Source: Akkermansiaceae bacterium (lineage in GTDB: Bacteria > Verrucomicrobiota > Verrucomicrobiia > Verrucomicrobiales > Akkermansiaceae). Taken from it: 10,113 nucleotides of DNA. The notes under the pieces are model-generated. The model was not told the DNA's origin and searched no databases. It saw nothing but the letters and a program-made list of their open reading frames with translations. Shown here one piece after another: positions 1 through 7,071 of the stretch. Numbering within the stretch: position 1 is the stretch's first letter; each line of letters opens with the position of its first letter. The stretch spans positions 1 to 10,113 of the forward strand of contig JALZUH010000195.1 in the NCBI GenBank assembly GCA_023301645.1, given 5' to 3'. The position numbers and the translations under genes are program-made.

Positions 1-28
1 CTGACCAATCATAGTCGGCTAGTATAGA
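1..28 (+). promoter_or_regulatory. Possible sigma-70 promoter upstream of plsX
   Basis: CTGACC at 1-6 (4 of 6 matches to TTGACA), a 16-base spacer and TATAGA at 23-28 (4 of 6 to TATAAT) lie about 60 bases before the plsX start. The match is weak and touches the window edge, so chance is a real alternative. plsX may instead be transcribed from an upstream gene outside the window. Bases 1-87 show no supportable coding sequence. Confidence 0.22.
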
Positions 29-87
29 GACAGATCAAGCAGCTCGAAGCAATCACTCCTCATTCTCCTACATCACTTTTCACACTT

Positions 88-1125
88 ATGAAAATAGCAC
101 TCGACGCCATGGGCGGAGATCACGCCCCAGAAGTAACGATCCTAGGCACACGTGACGCCCTCAAGAAATACAGCAATATTTCTAAAGTATTTCTCGTAGG
201 CGACCAAACGCGTATCGAAGAAGAGATGAAAAAACACCAGCTCACTGACTCACGAGTGGAAATCGTCCACGCACCTGAGGTAGTCGAAATGGACGAATCT
301 GGCATCCAAGCACTTCGCGGGAAGAAGAAGTCCTCCATCGCAGTCGCCACAGGCTTGGTCAAATCTGGAGAAGCCGATGCTGTCGTTAGTGCGGGCAATA
401 CAGGAGCCGCCGTAGCAGCAGCGACCGTGAAGCTGCGCACACTCAAAGGCGTAGAGCGCGCAGGAATATCCTCCGCACTCCCAAATGAATACGGCATTTG
501 CCAAATCCTCGACGCAGGAGCCAACCCAGAAGCCAAGCCAGAGCACCTCATCACCTATGCCGTCATGGGTGCCGTCTACGCTCAAAACGTGCTAGGCGTG
601 GCCAAACCAAAAATCGGCCTCATGTCCAATGGTGAAGAAGACGAGAAAGGAACCGCCTTCACCAAGGAAACCTTCAGCATGCTCAAGGAGCTCGAGAAGT
701 CCGGCAAAGCCCCATTCGACTTCGTTGGTAACGTCGAAGGTCACGACCTCTTTGAAAGCCCGATCAATGTCGTTCTCTGCGACGGATTTACCGGCAACAT
801 CATCCTCAAAAGCTGTGAAGCCACCGCCAAAGCCATGTCGAAATGGATGAAACTCGAATTCAAGCGTAACCCTCTCCGCCTACTCGGAGCCGCAGCCTCC
901 AAAGGTGTATTCAAGGCCGTTAAAAAGAAAAGCAGCTACGAATACGTAGGTGGATCCCCCCTACTCGGAGTCAACGGTGTTTGCATCATTGCCCACGGCG
1001 GCTCATCAACCCTCGCCATAGAAAATGCTCTGCGCGTCGCTAAGGAAACCGTCACCGCCAAGGTCAACCCACACATTGAAGAGGCTCTCGCAGCCATCAA
1101 TGCCCAAAGCACAACCGAGGAGTAA
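88..1125 (+). CDS. plsX: Phosphate acyltransferase PlsX
   Basis: Predicted acyl-ACP:phosphate acyltransferase. It converts acyl-ACP and phosphate to acyl-phosphate, the acyl donor PlsY uses for glycerol-3-phosphate in phospholipid synthesis; it is a peripheral protein at the inner membrane face. The 345 residues match the usual family length. Family motifs run in order: ALDAMGGDHAPE near the N-terminus, SAGNTGA at 101-107, LDAGAN at 141-146, NGEEDEKG at 181-188, GNVEGHD at 214-220, DGFTGN at 232-237, GGSPLLGVNG at 288-297 and HGGSS at 303-307. The motif beginning at residue 4 fixes the start. No Shine-Dalgarno precedes the ATG; the leader is pyrimidine-rich (CACTTTTCACACTT). fabH follows 139 bases downstream on the same strand, the common plsX-fabH pairing of lipid genes. 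Nothing is missing; the identification is firm. Confidence 0.97.
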   Translation: MKIALDAMGGDHAPEVTILGTRDALKKYSNISKVFLVGDQTRIEEEMKKHQLTDSRVEIVHAPEVVEMDESGIQALRGKKKSSIAVATGLVKSGEADAVVSAGNTGAAVAAATVKLRTLKGVERAGISSALPNEYGICQILDAGANPEAKPEHLITYAVMGAVYAQNVLGVAKPKIGLMSNGEEDEKGTAFTKETFSMLKELEKSGKAPFDFVGNVEGHDLFESPINVVLCDGFTGNIILKSCEATAKAMSKWMKLEFKRNPLRLLGAAASKGVFKAVKKKSSYEYVGGSPLLGVNGVCIIAHGGSSTLAIENALRVAKETVTAKVNPHIEEALAAINAQSTTEE

Positions 1126-1143
1126 CCCGTAGGCACTCATCCC

Positions 1144-1182
1144 TCGCCCTCGAATACCACGAGGCGAAGATCTCACTTTTTT
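1144..1182 (+). terminator. Weak hairpin plus T run between plsX and fabH
   Basis: TCGCCCTCG (1144-1152) pairs with CGAGGCGA (1160-1167) across a 7-base loop, with one bulged C in the left arm. Six T residues follow at 1177-1182, nine bases after the stem. That distance is long for an intrinsic terminator, so it may be a leaky terminator, an attenuator or chance. If it acts, it would reduce plsX read-through into fabH. Confidence 0.3.
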
Positions 1183-1264
1183 CATCATCGCCTTTATTTC
1201 TACTGTTCATACCCGAAATCTACTCTAGATTCCCCTACCAGTTAATCACTCTTCCTCTGCATTC

Positions 1265-2266
1265 ATGAGCAAATCCACATCTGCCTTTCCTGTCACCATC
1301 GCTGGCACAGGAAGCTACGTCCCTGAGAAAATCCTGACCAATGAAGAACTATCAACAATGGTCGATACCAGCGACGAGTGGATCACCTCTCGCACAGGCA
1401 TCAAAGAGCGCAGAATTGCCGCTGACGGTGAATTCACCTCCGACATGGCTACCAAGGCAGCAGAAAAAGCCATGGAGCAAGCTGGCATCACAGCCCAAGA
1501 CCTCGACCTCATCATCGTAGGAACCATCACCCCTGACACCCCGACACCTGCCACAGCCTGTTACGTTCAGGAGAAATTAGGAGCCACGGATGCCGTCGCC
1601 TTTGACATCTCAGCCGCCTGCTCAAGCTTCCTCTACGCGATGCAGATTGCCAGCCGCATGATCTCAGACGGGGCCTACCAAAACGTGCTCATCATCGGTG
1701 CCGAGAAGCTCTCCGCCGCCACTAACTGGGATGACCGCAATACATGCGTTCTCTTCGGAGACGGAGCAGGAGCCGCTATTCTACGCCCCTCAGCCGAAGG
1801 CGAAGGCAGCATCCTCGCCATGGAAATGGGAACCGACGGTCGCCACACCAGCATTCTCGACATCAAAGGAGGAGGATCAGCCTGCCCTATTACCGCAGAA
1901 AACCTCGACCAGAACCTCCACGCACTCAGCATGCAAGGACGCGAAGTATTCAAGCTCGCCGTTAATGCCATGCGCACAGCCGCCGACGCAGTCGTGCAGA
2001 AAGCTGGCCTCAGCGCAGACGACATCAAGCTCGTCGTCCCCCATCAAGCAAATCTCCGCATCATCGACGCCATCTCCGATCGACTCGCCGTGCCTAATGA
2101 GAAAGTATTCGTCAACCTCGACAAATACGGCAACACCTCAGCCGCAGCAGTGGCTATCGCCCTCGACGAAGCCCACCGATCAGGACGCTTTGAGCGTGGT
2201 GATAATATCATCCTCGTCGTATTTGGTGCAGGACTCACATGGGCTGCAGCCGCCATACAGTGGTAA
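1265..2266 (+). CDS. fabH: 3-oxoacyl-ACP synthase III (FabH)
   Basis: Beta-ketoacyl-ACP synthase III, which starts fatty-acid synthesis by condensing an acyl-CoA (usually acetyl-CoA) with malonyl-ACP in the cytoplasm. The thiolase-fold signatures are complete: GTGSYVPEKILTNEEL near the N-terminus, SRTGIKERR at 42-50, catalytic Cys119 in SAACSS, GDGAGA at 165-170, catalytic His260 in VPHQAN and Asn290 in YGNTSAAA, giving an intact Cys-His-Asn triad. At 333 residues it is normal for the family, with a slightly extended N-terminus of about ten residues. The ATG at 1265 is the chosen start because the conserved strand begins at about residue 10. No Shine-Dalgarno is visible (CTTCCTCTGCATTC precedes the ATG). 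It sits downstream of plsX, so acyl chain initiation and transfer to phospholipid are encoded together. Substrate preference (straight versus branched primers) cannot be read from the sequence. Confidence 0.97.
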   Translation: MSKSTSAFPVTIAGTGSYVPEKILTNEELSTMVDTSDEWITSRTGIKERRIAADGEFTSDMATKAAEKAMEQAGITAQDLDLIIVGTITPDTPTPATACYVQEKLGATDAVAFDISAACSSFLYAMQIASRMISDGAYQNVLIIGAEKLSAATNWDDRNTCVLFGDGAGAAILRPSAEGEGSILAMEMGTDGRHTSILDIKGGGSACPITAENLDQNLHALSMQGREVFKLAVNAMRTAADAVVQKAGLSADDIKLVVPHQANLRIIDAISDRLAVPNEKVFVNLDKYGNTSAAAVAIALDEAHRSGRFERGDNIILVVFGAGLTWAAAAIQW

Positions 2267-2351
2267 TGCCTCCATTCAGCGCACTCCTATTGAAATATTG
2301 AGACCAAAGGAGCTCTGTTCAGCGCCCACCGAATAGCAACTCTCAAGCATA

Positions 2352-2663
2352 ATGCGCCAGTTCATACTCACCGTCGGCACACTCGTCGCCATCATCATGA
2401 GCTGCTGGGATCTCTACCTAGGGATCTCTGCCATCATCAAAAGCCAGCTTGGAGACTCGCTCTACCACCTCTTTGTCAAACTCCCCCTCATCGCCTCCGC
2501 CGCCATCTGCTTCGACTACATCAATGCCCTCATGCATGAAGACTACCGCAAGCTAAGACGCTCCCTAGCGCGCAAAAAAGGCGCTCAGATAGACATCGAA
2601 AATCCAGACTCATCAGAAGTCGCCCAGACACCATGGGAAGATGACGCCGCCCACAAGCACTAG
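2352..2663 (+). CDS. Small two-helix membrane protein, unknown function
   Basis: I do not recognise this 103-residue protein. It has two hydrophobic segments, about residues 4-28 (starting FILTVGTLVAIIMSCW) and about 41-58 (LFVKLPLIASAAICFDYI). A basic stretch rich in Arg and Lys follows at about 66-76 (RKLRRSLARKK), then an acidic, probably disordered tail. This suggests a two-pass inner membrane protein with both ends on the same side; the basic stretch after helix 2 favours the cytoplasm by the positive-inside rule. It starts 85 bases after fabH on the same strand and shares the C-ending codon preference of its neighbours, which supports a real gene, possibly co-transcribed with fabH. There is no Shine-Dalgarno, as for the other genes here. 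No catalytic motif is visible. Bases 2664-2930 downstream hold no supportable gene. Confidence 0.7.
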   Translation: MRQFILTVGTLVAIIMSCWDLYLGISAIIKSQLGDSLYHLFVKLPLIASAAICFDYINALMHEDYRKLRRSLARKKGAQIDIENPDSSEVAQTPWEDDAAHKH

Positions 2664-2857
2664 TCATAGTAGGATTTACTCTACCTTTTGCTCGATTGCC
2701 ACAGGCACATAGCTGAGCTCGACTAGCAACCCTATGCCAGTCCATGAAACACTTCTCATCCTCTTAGCATCAGCCGACTCTTTTTCAAACCAGGCTTAAG
2801 CTCTTCAAAGCTCATTCACCCCTAGCTGGAGGCCTTCGCCCCCCTCATATTCACTGA

Positions 2858-2885
2858 TTGACCTTTAGAGTCGCATTTATAGAAT
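2858..2885 (+). promoter_or_regulatory. Sigma-70-type promoter for the small lipoprotein gene
   Basis: TTGACC (2858-2863, 5 of 6 to TTGACA), a 16-base spacer and TAGAAT (2880-2885, 5 of 6 to TATAAT) form the best promoter match I found in the window. It predicts transcription starting near 2892 and a 5' leader of about 40 bases before the ATG at 2931. It implies the lipoprotein gene is transcribed on its own rather than from fabH. Confidence 0.55.
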
Positions 2886-2930
2886 ACCCCTTGCCTCAGC
2901 CTCTCAATCTTTATCTAAATTTAGAACCCT

Positions 2931-3122
2931 ATGAAAACAACACTGCTTACCATTACCGCCCTTAGTTTCCTCTCACTATCCTCATGCGGACTCGCTACAG
3001 GACTACTTGGCATCCCTGTAGGACTACTTAACGTAGCCGGAAGCGCAGCTAATCTCGCCACCCTCTCTGACCAAGCCCCAGCTCCCGTCACTGATCTCAA
3101 AGAAGAGTCCCCGGCTCAATAA
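2931..3122 (+). CDS. Small predicted lipoprotein, unknown function
   Basis: A 63-residue protein with a classic lipoprotein signal: MKTT, a hydrophobic core (LLTITALSFLSL) and a lipobox LSSC with Cys19 as the expected lipidated residue. Cleavage would leave a mature peptide of only 45 residues. Its first half is glycine- and leucine-rich (GLATGLLGIPVGLLNVAG) and its end is polar and acidic. The residue after Cys19 is Gly, not Asp, so by the enterobacterial +2 rule it would go to the outer membrane; whether that rule holds in this organism is unknown. Upstream is a good promoter (2858-2885), downstream a strong terminator (3175-3214), so it looks like a single-gene transcript. I cannot assign a function. 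The hydrophobic Gly-rich mature part could insert in or pack against membranes. Entericidin-like peptides are similar in size but not obviously in sequence. Confidence 0.72.
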   Translation: MKTTLLTITALSFLSLSSCGLATGLLGIPVGLLNVAGSAANLATLSDQAPAPVTDLKEESPAQ

Positions 3123-3174
3123 ACCATCTTTGAGCCTCAGATATTTAATCTATCTCAATAGCGAAAATCTTCAT

Positions 3175-3214
3175 AAAAAAAGCGCAACCCGTTGATCAAC
3201 AGGTTGCGCTTTTT
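3175..3214. terminator. Bidirectional intrinsic terminator
   Basis: AGCGCAACC (3181-3189) pairs perfectly with GGTTGCGCT (3202-3210). The apex is extended by the self-complementary GTTGATCAAC after one C-A mismatch. The stem is flanked by an A run on the left (3175-3181) and a T run on the right (3210-3214). It therefore reads as a G+C-rich hairpin with a U tract in both directions, serving the lipoprotein gene on + and the dismutase gene on -, which converge here. Confidence 0.9.
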
Positions 3215-3234
3215 GATAATTAGATCAATGGCGA

Positions 3235-3891
3235 CTAGCTGCAGCCACAACCGCCACCGCAGCACTTAGCGTCAGCGAGATTTGCAGCGACTACGTCCCA
3301 GTTGACGACACTCCAAAACGCCGCGATGTAATCAGGGCGACGGTTTTGGTAGTTAAGGTAATAAGCGTGCTCCCATACGTCTAAGCCAACGAGTGGCTTA
3401 CATGGGCAAACACCGATGGTTCCACCCATGAGAGGGTTGTCTTGGTTTGCTGTAGAGCAAACACAAAGTGAACCGTCATCTTTCAAGCCAAGCCAAGCCC
3501 AACCTGAACCGAAGCGAGTAGCAGCGGCCTTAGCAAATGCCTCCTTCATGCCATCAAGTGAGCCAAATGAAGCGTCAATCGCCTCTGCAAGCTCACCACT
3601 AGGAGCAGATGCACCACCAGGAGCGATCGTCTTCCAGAAAAGGCTGTGGTTGAAGTGACCGCCACCGTGGTTACGGACAGGTGTCTGAATCGCTTCAGGA
3701 ACTTTATCAAGATTCTGGATAAGAACGTCTACAGAGATACCCTGAAGATCGTTGTTACCTTCAAGTGCTCCATTGAGTCCAGCTACATAAGCATTGTGGT
3801 GCTTGCTGTGGTGGATCTCCATCGTGCGAGCATCGATGTGAGGTTCAAGAGCGTCGTATGCGTATCCAAGGTCTGGTAATTCGTGTGGCAT
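3235..3891 (-). CDS. sodA: Superoxide dismutase, Mn/Fe family (Mn-type), with cysteine-rich C-terminus
   Basis: Converts superoxide to oxygen and hydrogen peroxide. The iron/manganese fold is complete: metal ligands His27 (in EIHHSKHH), His82 (in FNHSLFW), Asp171 and His175 (in DVWEHAYY). Gly77-Gly78 before the second ligand and Gln150 in STANQDNPLMG are the pattern of manganese-type enzymes, although metal choice can be flexible. At 218 residues it exceeds the usual ~200-206 because of a tail ending CCGGGCGCS. Eight cysteines all lie in the last third: Cys143/Cys145 (CVC), Cys162/Cys164 (CPC), and Cys210, 211, 215 and 217 in the tail. In typical Mn-type enzymes the first two sites hold hydrophobic or small residues. 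No secretion signal is seen, so the protein is probably cytoplasmic. Codons end in T or A more often than in the neighbours, consistent with high expression or a different history. A bidirectional terminator follows the gene. Confidence 0.95.
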   Translation of the reverse strand: MPHELPDLGYAYDALEPHIDARTMEIHHSKHHNAYVAGLNGALEGNNDLQGISVDVLIQNLDKVPEAIQTPVRNHGGGHFNHSLFWKTIAPGGASAPSGELAEAIDASFGSLDGMKEAFAKAAATRFGSGWAWLGLKDDGSLCVCSTANQDNPLMGGTIGVCPCKPLVGLDVWEHAYYLNYQNRRPDYIAAFWSVVNWDVVAANLADAKCCGGGCGCS

Positions 3892-3910
3892 TATTTTTTA
3901 TGGGTATAAG

Positions 3911-3939
3911 TTGTCATCGATAAACGAAGAGATTATTTA
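3911..3939 (+). promoter_or_regulatory. Possible rmuC promoter
   Basis: TTGTCA (3911-3916, 5 of 6 to TTGACA), a 17-base spacer and TATTTA (3934-3939, 3 of 6 to TATAAT) lie about 75 bases before the rmuC start, in the 122-base divergent gap. The -10 match is poor. Only the position and the -35 support it. Confidence 0.25.
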
Positions 3940-3965
3940 TTACCTCGACGCAGATGATTTCAGTT

Positions 3966-3993
3966 ATTATGGCTTAGCTGCTGGTCTCTGCAA
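3966..3993 (-). promoter_or_regulatory. Possible sod promoter
   Basis: Read on the - strand: TTGCAG (3993-3988), a 16-base spacer and CATAAT (3971-3966, 5 of 6 to TATAAT). It would start transcription near 3960 and leave a leader of about 70 bases before the dismutase ATG. The -35 matches only about half of the consensus. I see no recognisable binding site for an oxidative-stress regulator. Confidence 0.3.
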
Positions 3994-4013
3994 GTAAAAC
4001 TCTATGTCATAAT

Positions 4014-5504
4014 ATGATCTCACCTGAATACATCCCTATCACCTTCGCAGCCCTTGGCACACTTGTAGGCGCGCTATTCACATGGCTTCTCCTCTCAGCC
4101 AAGCTCACAGCACACACCAAAGCCGCTGCGAAAAACTCTCACGCAGAACAGCTACGCACGCAAGAAGCCGCTGAAAACCTAGCCAAACTACAGCAGCAAA
4201 ACCAGCAGCTCATCGTCTCCGAGCAGTCCCTCAGAGAGCGACAAATCCAACTAGAAACCACCCTAGAGCAAGAAATCAAAACTGAAGCTGAGAAAGAGCG
4301 CATCTTCCTCCTATCCGAACGCCGCCTGAGTAACACCTTCAAAGCCCTCTCAGCAGAAACCCTCAAATCCACACAAGATCAATTCCTCAGCCTCGCCCAA
4401 AACAGCCTAAAAACACAACAACTAGAAGCCTCCCACGAGCTAGACAAGCGCAAGTCCGCTGTCGCAGAAATGGTTCTCCCCATCGCCCAAACACTCGAAA
4501 AAGTTCAGCAACAAATCAGTGACAGTGAGAAAAACCGCATTGGCGAAAACCAAAGCCTCAAGCAGCAAATCCTCCACATCACCGAAGCCAACCAAGGCCT
4601 CCAGCGTGAGACACAAAAACTCGTCAAAGCCCTGCGACAGCCCATAGGTCGGGGCCAATGGGGCGAGATGCAGCTACGTCGCGTAGTCGAAATGGCAGGC
4701 ATGCAAGAGCACTGCGACTTCACCACTCAGACCACCACGACCACAGACGAAGGCAAGCGGCTCCGCCCTGACCTCATCGTCCAGCTACCAGGTGGCCAGC
4801 AGGTCATCGTCGACTCAAAGGCGCCCATGGACGCCTACCTCGAAGCCATCGAAACTGACAGCGACAGCGAGCGAGCCACCTCCCTCACCCGCCACGCAGC
4901 ACAAGTCCGCACTCACATTCAGCAGCTTGGCAGCAAGAACTACCAAGACCAATTCGAAACCACCCCTGAATTCGTCGTCCTCTTCCTCCCCAGTGAAGCC
5001 TTCTTCTCAGCTGCACTTACAGAAGACTCTAGCCTGATCGAAAAAGGCGTCGCCCAAGGAGTTATCCTCGCCACCCCGACCACCCTCATCGCCCTGCTAC
5101 GCGCAGTCTCCTTCGGCTGGAGACAAGAAACCCTCACAGAAAATGCACGCGAAATATCCAGCACTGGCCGCGAGCTCTACACCCGCCTCACCGCCTTCAC
5201 CGAGCACGTTCAGAAACTCGGCCGTAGCCTCAATAGCACCGTCGCAGACTACAATAAAACCGTAGGCTCACTCCAAAACCGCGTCCTCACTGGAGCACGC
5301 AAATTCGAAACCCTAGGAGCATCCCCGGAGACCAAAGAGCTAGCCGAGACCCAAGAAATCGAGACCCTCGCTCGCCAGATGCACACCAGCACCTCACCCG
5401 AAGAAGAAATCACAGAAACTGCCCCAAATATCGAAAGCACCAAACCAGACGATACCACCAGTGCCAGCCTAGCCGCCGAACACTTCCGCACAGCAGCGCA
5501 GTAA
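4014..5504 (+). CDS. rmuC: DNA recombination protein RmuC
   Basis: RmuC-family protein; in E. coli rmuC affects the rate of DNA inversions between short inverted repeats, and the family domain is related to restriction-endonuclease folds. Layout of the 496 residues: one N-terminal transmembrane helix (about 7-28, ITFAALGTLVGALFTWLLL), a long Gln/Glu-rich coiled coil (about 40-205), the RmuC domain (about 205-440), and an acidic Thr/Glu/Pro-rich, probably disordered tail. The conserved core is clear: GRGQWGEMQLRRVVEMAGM at 212-230, RPDLIVQLPGG from 251, then VDSKAP at 266-271. Asp253 and Asp267-x-Lys269 resemble a PD-(D/E)xK nuclease centre. PSEAFF and ATPTTLIALLRAV follow as in the family. 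It is slightly longer than E. coli RmuC, mostly from the tail. It is divergent from the dismutase gene, and an inverted repeat separates it from glmM. No Shine-Dalgarno is seen. Confidence 0.93.
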   Translation: MISPEYIPITFAALGTLVGALFTWLLLSAKLTAHTKAAAKNSHAEQLRTQEAAENLAKLQQQNQQLIVSEQSLRERQIQLETTLEQEIKTEAEKERIFLLSERRLSNTFKALSAETLKSTQDQFLSLAQNSLKTQQLEASHELDKRKSAVAEMVLPIAQTLEKVQQQISDSEKNRIGENQSLKQQILHITEANQGLQRETQKLVKALRQPIGRGQWGEMQLRRVVEMAGMQEHCDFTTQTTTTTDEGKRLRPDLIVQLPGGQQVIVDSKAPMDAYLEAIETDSDSERATSLTRHAAQVRTHIQQLGSKNYQDQFETTPEFVVLFLPSEAFFSAALTEDSSLIEKGVAQGVILATPTTLIALLRAVSFGWRQETLTENAREISSTGRELYTRLTAFTEHVQKLGRSLNSTVADYNKTVGSLQNRVLTGARKFETLGASPETKELAETQEIETLARQMHTSTSPEEEITETAPNIESTKPDDTTSASLAAEHFRTAAQ

Positions 5505-5546
5505 AGCCCCTCCTCTGCGATCTCAGCCCGTATCCTCTAATCCACC

Positions 5547-5586
5547 CCATTTGAAATAAACCTCCCTATTAGTTTATTTCAAATGG
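5547..5586. repeat. Perfect 15-bp inverted repeat between rmuC and glmM
   Basis: CCATTTGAAATAAAC (5547-5561) is followed after 10 bases by its exact reverse complement GTTTATTTCAAATGG (5572-5586). A partial third copy, ATTCAAATG, follows at 5587-5595. The stem is A+T-rich and has no T run after it, so it is not a standard intrinsic terminator. It lies 62 bases before the glmM ATG. A loose -35/-10 pair (TTGAAA 5551-5556, TTTATT 5573-5578, spacer 16) falls inside the repeat, so it could be an operator over a promoter. It could also be an rmuC 3'-end or glmM 5'-leader RNA hairpin. Confidence 0.85.
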
Positions 5587-5648
5587 ATTCAAATGTTTAC
5601 AAGCCTAGCTAAAACAGTCACTTTCACCCACCTATCAAGTCACTTTCT

Positions 5649-7013
5649 ATGAGCAGCCAATTATTCGGAACCGACGGCATCAGAGGCACAGCCAATCAAT
5701 GGCCCATCACCCCCGAAGTCGCACTCAGCCTCGGGCGCGCAGTAGCCCGCATACTACCAGCCACCTCCTCAGAAAAACACAAGGTCCTCATCGGCCGCGA
5801 CACCCGACTCTCTGGCGACATGCTCGAAGCAGCCATCACCAGTGGCCTCATCTCTGAAGGCTCAGAAGTCATCCTCGCAGGAGTAGCCCCCACCCCAGCT
5901 ATTGCCCACCTCACCCAGTCACTCGGCTGTGATGCTGGCATCATGCTCACCGCCTCACATAATCCCTACCAAGACAATGGGATTAAAATATTCGGCGCAG
6001 ACGGCTACAAGCTCAGCGACGAGCAAGAACTCGCCGTCGAAGCCATCATCCTCGCAGAAAAACTCGATGACCCCACCGCAGAGCTAGGCTCATCAAGCAC
6101 CCTGCCAGACACCCTCCAGCGCTACAGTGAATTCGCCCAGAACGCAGTCAGTGCCAATGCCCTATCTGGACTCAAAATCGTCCTCGACTGCGCCAATGGA
6201 GCCGCCCACGAAGTAGGCCCCACCATTTTCAAGCAGCTAGGAGCAGAAGTCATCTCACTAGCCACCTCCCCTGACGGGAAAAATATTAACCAAAACTGCG
6301 GCGCACTCCACCCAGAGCACGCCGCAAAGGCCGTCATCGAGCACGGTGCCCACATCGGCATCTGCTTCGACGGTGACGCCGACCGAGTCATCTTCTGTGA
6401 CGAAGCAGGACAAGTCATCGACGGCGACAGCATGCTCTGCCTCTGTGCGAAGGCCCTCAAAACCCAAGGCAAGCTCAAGCACAACACCCTCGTTGCCACC
6501 ATCATGAGTAACCTCGGCATGCGTGACTCCCTCGCCGCCGACGGCATCGCACTAGAGACCACAGGCGTAGGAGATCGCCTCGTGCTCGAGCGCATGCGCG
6601 AAAAAGGCTACAATCTCGGAGGGGAAAACTCAGGCCACATCATCTACGCTGACCACGCCACCACCGGGGACGGTATCATGAGTGCCCTCATGGTCCTCTC
6701 CCTCATGGGAGAAAAGTCCCAGCCCCTCTCCCAGCTCGCTAACTGCATGGAGATCTACCCACAGGTCCTCCTCGCACTCGCCGTCTCAGAGAAGCCACCC
6801 ATCGACACCGTTCCAGAGCTCGCAGCTGCCATTGCCACTGCCGAAGCCACCTTCGACCAGTCAGAATACACTGGCCGAGTTCTCGTCCGCTACTCAGGCA
6901 CAGAGCGTAAGATCCGCGTCCTCACCGAGTGCTCCGACGCCGCACTCGCCCAGTCACAAGCAGACTTGATCGTCGCCGCCATTGCCGCCACCATCGGCAC
7001 CTCAGCCAGCTAA
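5649..7013 (+). CDS. glmM: Phosphoglucosamine mutase
   Basis: Interconverts glucosamine-6-phosphate and glucosamine-1-phosphate on the way to UDP-GlcNAc for peptidoglycan and lipopolysaccharide. It belongs to the alpha-D-phosphohexomutase family: LFGTDGIRG at 5-13, the phosphoserine loop TASHNPYQDNGIKIFG (Ser103 carries the phosphate), the Mg-binding loop DGDADR at 241-246, the sugar-binding GGENSGH at 324-330, and the C-terminal phosphate-binding RYSGTERKIRV at 414-424. The DNGIKIFG continuation after the serine loop and the glmS neighbour favour GlmM over phosphomannomutase or phosphoglucomutase. Its 454 residues are normal. The start is fixed by the FGTDGIRG motif a few residues in. It is first in a run of three same-strand genes; the next start is 58 bases downstream. 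GlmM is activated by phosphorylation of its serine. Confidence 0.97.
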   Translation: MSSQLFGTDGIRGTANQWPITPEVALSLGRAVARILPATSSEKHKVLIGRDTRLSGDMLEAAITSGLISEGSEVILAGVAPTPAIAHLTQSLGCDAGIMLTASHNPYQDNGIKIFGADGYKLSDEQELAVEAIILAEKLDDPTAELGSSSTLPDTLQRYSEFAQNAVSANALSGLKIVLDCANGAAHEVGPTIFKQLGAEVISLATSPDGKNINQNCGALHPEHAAKAVIEHGAHIGICFDGDADRVIFCDEAGQVIDGDSMLCLCAKALKTQGKLKHNTLVATIMSNLGMRDSLAADGIALETTGVGDRLVLERMREKGYNLGGENSGHIIYADHATTGDGIMSALMVLSLMGEKSQPLSQLANCMEIYPQVLLALAVSEKPPIDTVPELAAAIATAEATFDQSEYTGRVLVRYSGTERKIRVLTECSDAALAQSQADLIVAAIAATIGTSAS

Positions 7014-7071
7014 GGTTCCCAGCAGCAAAGCAACAAACACACCCACTTCAAGCCCCCTTACCCGAGAGCCC

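Noticed and set aside
1..87. Tail of an upstream gene such as rpmF before plsX
   Set aside because: The forward frames close within the first 27 bases and the few codons do not match a recognisable ribosomal protein end.
1698..2336. Long reading frame on the same strand inside fabH
   Set aside because: Ser/Pro/Thr-rich shadow of the fabH frame, caused by the C-rich third positions; fabH itself is intact with all catalytic residues.
2734..2799. Short reading frame of 21 residues (MPVHETLL...) between the membrane protein and lipoprotein genes
   Set aside because: Too short, no signal, no promoter and no ribosome site; expected by chance.
5547..5586. Inverted repeat as an insertion-sequence end or invertible promoter
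   Set aside because: No transposase, recombinase or second distant copy is present in the window; the arms are 10 bases apart, so nothing of size could invert.
6122..6595. Long - strand reading frame inside glmM
   Set aside because: Composition is that of an antisense shadow and glmM is complete and conserved across the same bases.
6982..7071. Earlier ATG giving a 30-residue longer acetyltransferase overlapping glmM
   Set aside because: The extra residues are low-complexity Pro/Ser/Thr typical of an out-of-frame reading, and the overlap with glmM would be 32 bases; the ATG at 7072 is more likely.
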